Made by a program: the position numbers and the translations under genes | The notes under the pieces: generated by a model | What the model was told of the DNA's origin: nothing | What the model saw: the letters and a program-made list of their open reading frames with translations, nothing else | The model's database searches: none | Part shown: piece by piece, positions 8,002 to 10,681 of the stretch | Layout of the letters: the number at the start of each line of letters is the position of its first letter | Position numbering within the stretch: position 1 is the stretch's first letter | Assembly (NCBI GenBank): GCA_934229335.1 | Contig: CAKQDQ010000085.1 | Span: 1 to 10,681, forward strand | Reading direction: 5' to 3' | Source: an uncultured Prevotella sp. | GTDB lineage: Bacteria > Bacteroidota > Bacteroidia > Bacteroidales > Bacteroidaceae | Length of the DNA stretch: 10,681 bases

Positions 8002-8775
8002 CTATCTTATTATGCCGCGGTGAGCATTTTCTATGAAATTAATGACATACTCTATCTCAGGAGACATTTTAAACTTCTCTTTTACCTCGTCAATGCCTTC
8101 CTTAATAATTCCTTTCGCGTAGATAGTGTTGTACACTTCACGTATAGTGAGAATTGTCTCGCTACAGAATCCTCTTCTTCTTAGCCCTACAAGGTTCAGT
8201 CCCGCGTACTTTATAGGTTCCTTACCAGCTATTACGTATGGCGGAATATCCTGCGAAGTTCGGCTGCCACCCTGTATCATTACGTATCCCCCGATATGTA
8301 CAAATTGGTGAACAAGTACAGCAGCAGAGACTATAGCGAAGTCATCCACAACAACTTCTCCTGCAAATTTCGTAGAGTTACCGATGATACAGTTACTTCC
8401 TATCACGCAATCGTGAGCAATATGTACGCACTCCATCAGTAGATTGTTGTTGCCTACGATAGTAGTTCCCTTTGAGGCAGTACCGCGACTGATAGTAACA
8501 TTTTCTCTTATAGAGTTATTGTCACCAATTTGACAGGTCGTTATCTCTCCCTTGAATTTAAGGTCTTGTGGCTTAGTACTTATGCTTGCGCCTGGGAAAA
8601 TTTCATTATTAGAGCCCATACGAGTACCTTGATGCAGAGTAACACTATTCTGCATTATGTTGTTGTTGCCGATAACTACATCAGCGGCAATATAACAGAA
8701 TGGTCCGATAACATTTCCGTCGCCTAATTTTGCTTCTGGATGAACGTATGCAAGAGGGCTTATTGTATTCGCCAT
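8002..8775 (-). CDS. lpxA: UDP-N-acetylglucosamine O-acyltransferase (first lipid A step)
   Basis: LpxA moves a 3-hydroxyacyl chain from acyl carrier protein to the 3-OH of UDP-GlcNAc in the cytoplasm, the first step of lipid A synthesis. The protein has 257 residues (E. coli 262). Residues about 1-185 are left-handed beta-helix hexapeptide repeats (for example VIGPFCYIAADVVIGNNNIM), and about 190-257 is the helical C-terminus with GLRRRGF. The catalytic base His121 lies in VHIAHDCVIG (E. coli His125), and His118 and His156 match E. coli His122 and His160. Gly169 occupies the acyl-ruler position of E. coli Gly173. E. coli His144 is replaced by Glu140 (FAGEVVVDDF). The ATG at 8775 gives the expected N-terminus (ISPLAYVHPEAKLG). 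The gene follows lpxC-fabZ after an 87-base spacer containing a hairpin and precedes miaA by 4 bases. Confidence 0.97.
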   Translation of the reverse strand: MANTISPLAYVHPEAKLGDGNVIGPFCYIAADVVIGNNNIMQNSVTLHQGTRMGSNNEIFPGASISTKPQDLKFKGEITTCQIGDNNSIRENVTISRGTASKGTTIVGNNNLLMECVHIAHDCVIGSNCIIGNSTKFAGEVVVDDFAIVSAAVLVHQFVHIGGYVMIQGGSRTSQDIPPYVIAGKEPIKYAGLNLVGLRRRGFCSETILTIREVYNTIYAKGIIKEGIDEVKEKFKMSPEIEYVINFIENAHRGIIR

Positions 8776-8827
8776 ACTTATAGTATCAAATCTTGTTTAT
8801 ATATTATATAAGGTGTAATATTACATA

Positions 8828-8855
8828 GACGGTAAGGCAAGTTGCTTTTCCCGTC
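8828..8855 (-). promoter_or_regulatory. Imperfect hairpin in the lpxC-fabZ / lpxA spacer
   Basis: Seven bases after the lpxC-fabZ stop codon, GACGG (8828-8832) pairs with CCGTC (8851-8855). The helix continues inward imperfectly through AAG/TTT to GCA/TGC around 8837-8845. On the minus strand it is followed by TATGTAATATTAC, not a T-run, so it is not a standard terminator. The next 50 bases up to lpxA are very AT-rich (TTATATAATATATAAAC). It could protect an mRNA 3' end, attenuate transcription, or mark the boundary before an internal lpxA promoter. No role can be assigned from sequence. Confidence 0.35.
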
Positions 8856-8862
8856 ATTCACC

Positions 8863-10251
8863 TTATTGCTTGTTCCTTGTCATTTGTCCTGTAAACTTCG
8901 CTTCCGCAACAAGCTGATCGCCCACGAAGATATATCCCTGCATAGTAGAAATGCCATGTCGTACAGGAGCCAACAGTTCAGCTTTGAAAATCAGAGTATC
9001 TCCTGGAACAACCTTTTTGCGATATTTTACGTTATCAATCTTGAGGAAATAGCTTGTCCAGTTCTCTGGGTCTTCAATAGTATTGAGTACAAGCAGAGCA
9101 CCACATTGTGACAATGCCTCTATCATCAGTACTCCCGGCATCACTGGTTCCTGTGGAAAATGCCCCTGGAAGAACGCCTCGTTTGATGTGACATTCTTGA
9201 TACCGACAATCGTTGTGCCGCTAATGCTGATAACCTTATCAACGAGCTGCATAGGATAGCGGTGTGGTAGCAGTTTCCTTATGCGGTTAACGTCAAGTAT
9301 AGGTTCCATGTTGGGGTCATAAACAGGAGCCTGTATCTCGTGTTTTCTTATCTCAGCGCGCATAGTACGCGCAAACTTATTGTTGATAGTATGCCCTGGA
9401 CGTGTAGCGATGATACGTCCCTTAAACGGCTTACCAATCAGAGCCATGTCGCCAATAATGTCGAGCAACTTATGTCTTGTACATTCATTCTCCCATGTCA
9501 GAGGTTTATGTTGAATGTAGCCCAATTTAGTTGCGTCAATTTTCGGTACTTGCAGATAGTCGCACAGCTTATCGATGTCCTCTTGTTTCTGCTCATACTC
9601 GTATATAACGATAGCGTTGTCAAGGTCACCACCCTTAATAAGTCCCGCCTTAAGCAGTGGCACAAGGTCACGAACAAAGACGAAAGTACGTGCCGATGCT
9701 ATTTCAGTAGAGAATTTCTCTACGCTGTCAATCGTTGCGAATTGCGAGTTAATGAACTTTGACTCAAACGAACACATGGCAGTAATAGAGAAATCTTCGT
9801 CAGGAAGAATGGTGATAACAGATCCCGTTTCTTCGTCTTTCACCTCAATTTTCTTTCTGATGATATAGTAATCCTTTGGTGCGTTCTGTTCAGTAATCCC
9901 CACTTCCTGTATTTTCTCAACATACTTGAGTGCGCTTCCGTCAAGGATAGGGAACTCAGGTCCATTCACTTGTATCAGGCAGTTGTCTATACCGAGAGCA
10001 TAGAGTGCCGCCATAGCGTGTTCAACCGTGCTTACCCTAATGTCGCCCTTGCCCAAGACAGTCCCTCGTTTAGTATCGATAACGTTTTCGGCAATAGCGT
10101 CAATGATAGGCATTCCTTCGATATCAATACGCTGTATCTTATATCCAGTATTCTCGGCTGCAGGGTTAAAAGTCACAGTAAGGTTCAGTCCCGTGTGCAA
10201 TCCTTTACCACAAAGGGAGAAGCTTCCCTTGATAGTATTCTGTTTTGTCAT
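8863..10251 (-). CDS. lpxC-fabZ: Bifunctional LpxC-FabZ fusion: UDP-3-O-acyl-GlcNAc deacetylase / 3-hydroxyacyl-ACP dehydratase
   Basis: This is one 462-residue polypeptide with two enzymes. The N-terminal part, about 1-305, is LpxC, the zinc-dependent deacetylase that commits UDP-3-O-acyl-GlcNAc to lipid A. It shows FSLCGKGLHTG (11-21), STVEHAMAAL with Glu77 and zinc ligand His78, FPILDGSA (100-107), RHKLLDIIGD with zinc ligands His260 and Asp264, and RPGHTIN with His287. A short linker of about 12-15 residues leads to FabZ (about 317-462), which dehydrates 3-hydroxyacyl-ACP in fatty acid elongation: LLPHRYPMQLVDKV, FQGHFPQEPVMPG with catalytic His364, and VLMIEALSQ with Glu378. All active-site residues are present and no stop or frameshift separates the halves. 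This fusion is known in Bacteroidota. The gene lies 29 bases after lpxD and 87 bases before lpxA. The ATG at 10251 is preceded by AAAGGAAAT, which is too close to be a normal Shine-Dalgarno site. Confidence 0.97.
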   Translation of the reverse strand: MTKQNTIKGSFSLCGKGLHTGLNLTVTFNPAAENTGYKIQRIDIEGMPIIDAIAENVIDTKRGTVLGKGDIRVSTVEHAMAALYALGIDNCLIQVNGPEFPILDGSALKYVEKIQEVGITEQNAPKDYYIIRKKIEVKDEETGSVITILPDEDFSITAMCSFESKFINSQFATIDSVEKFSTEIASARTFVFVRDLVPLLKAGLIKGGDLDNAIVIYEYEQKQEDIDKLCDYLQVPKIDATKLGYIQHKPLTWENECTRHKLLDIIGDMALIGKPFKGRIIATRPGHTINNKFARTMRAEIRKHEIQAPVYDPNMEPILDVNRIRKLLPHRYPMQLVDKVISISGTTIVGIKNVTSNEAFFQGHFPQEPVMPGVLMIEALSQCGALLVLNTIEDPENWTSYFLKIDNVKYRKKVVPGDTLIFKAELLAPVRHGISTMQGYIFVGDQLVAEAKFTGQMTRNKQ

Positions 10252-10280
10252 ATTTCCTTTATTATAATTTTAGGAAGAGA

Positions 10281-10681
10281 CTAAGCCTTTGCGGTCAATT
10301 CCTCTATTTTCTTTTCCAGTTCCTTAATGGTTTTCTGCATTTCGTTCATCTGTCGGTACATATCCGGCAACCTCTTAACAATGGCCTGTGAACGGAAGTA
10401 GTTAGTCATAGTGGTAGGCGGTGTACCTATCAGTTCCTGATTATCCTTCAGACTCCCTGGTACTCCAGACTGTGCGCCCAGCAACACCTTGTTACCTATG
10501 GTGATATGTCCAGCAATACCTACTTGTCCTCCGAACATACACCATTCTCCGATCTTAGCACTGCCAGCAACACCCACTTGTGCAGACATTACCGTGTTAG
10601 CCCCAATATCCGTGTTATGCGCTATCTGCACGAGGTTATCCAGCTTAACACCCTTTCTTACATAAGTGCTTCCCATAGTAG
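10281..10681 (-). CDS. lpxD: UDP-3-O-acylglucosamine N-acyltransferase, C-terminal part (5' end outside window)
   Basis: LpxD adds the second 3-hydroxyacyl chain (N-linked) to UDP-3-O-acylglucosamine, the third lipid A step. About 133 C-terminal residues are in the window, of the roughly 340-350 usual for the family. The frame is open through the right edge, and the residues at the edge (T-M-G-S-T, matching the family's ATMGST) show that the ATG at 10676 is internal. Visible features are hexapeptide beta-helix repeats, [15 protein letters not shown] with the presumed catalytic His (E. coli His239), the second conserved His in [13 protein letters not shown], then the [10 protein letters not shown] segment. 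A helical, coiled-coil-like C-terminus ([18 protein letters not shown]) follows, as expected for the LpxD trimer's helical extension. It is the first gene seen of the minus-strand envelope cluster; lpxC-fabZ starts 29 bases beyond its stop. Confidence 0.96.
   Translation of the reverse strand, partial: TMGSTYVRKGVKLDNLVQIAHNTDIGANTVMSAQVGVAGSAKIGEWCMFGGQVGIAGHITIGNKVLLGAQSGVPGSLKDNQELIGTPPTTMTNYFRSQAIVKRLPDMYRQMNEMQKTIKELEKKIEELTAKA

Noticed and set aside
9340..9762. 140-codon plus-strand open frame inside lpxC-fabZ
   Set aside because: It is antisense to conserved LpxC sequence with all catalytic residues in the other frame; it has no domain-like pattern or supporting start context.
10252..10260. 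AAAGGAAAT just before the lpxC-fabZ ATG as a Shine-Dalgarno site
   Set aside because: Only about three bases separate AAAGGA from the ATG, too tight for normal pairing, and this lineage rarely uses Shine-Dalgarno sequences. The start stands on protein alignment instead.

Overview
The window is an ordinary-looking piece of a Bacteroidota chromosome, most likely order Bacteroidales and plausibly Prevotellaceae. The evidence is an LpxC-FabZ fusion protein, a TlpA-like thioredoxin with an N-terminal DUF4369-like part, a secreted GHL10 (DUF187) glycoside hydrolase, a long Bacteroidota-type PBP1A, weak or absent Shine-Dalgarno sequences and moderate GC. I could not name a species from sequence alone. 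There is no IS element, prophage, CRISPR array, tRNA or rRNA, and no gene-free stretch longer than about 130 bases.

Plus strand, left part: the 3' end of rpsA (ribosomal protein S1, about three S1 domains and a basic tail) is followed by a strong intrinsic terminator. Then comes nth (endonuclease III), and 24 bases later an exported TlpA/ResA-like thiol-disulfide protein. This gene pair converges on the minus-strand block, and a 13-bp perfect hairpin at 2812-2854 separates the two.

Minus strand, read from right to left: lpxD (its 5' part is off the window), lpxC-fabZ fusion, lpxA, miaA, a class A penicillin-binding protein (PBP1A type) and a GHL10-family hydrolase. All six genes point the same way with gaps of 29, 87, 4, 76 and 57 bases, so a single envelope-biogenesis transcription unit, possibly with internal promoters, is the simplest reading.

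How they work together: LpxA, LpxC and LpxD carry out the first three lipid A steps (O-acylation of UDP-GlcNAc, deacetylation, N-acylation). FabZ consumes the same 3-hydroxyacyl-ACP pool for fatty acid synthesis and is physically tied to LpxC. PBP1A polymerises and cross-links peptidoglycan. The GHL10 protein is a secreted hydrolase whose E. coli relative (DigH/YddW) acts on peptidoglycan glycan strands. MiaA, a tRNA-modifying enzyme, sits in the middle and starts with TTG four bases after lpxA.

I did not find a previously undescribed system. The points most worth a second look are the joint lipid A/peptidoglycan gene order with a possible peptidoglycan-acting GHL10 enzyme, the TTG start of miaA, a structured lpxC-fabZ/lpxA spacer, the lack of room for an nth promoter after the rpsA terminator, and a His-to-Glu change near the LpxA active site.
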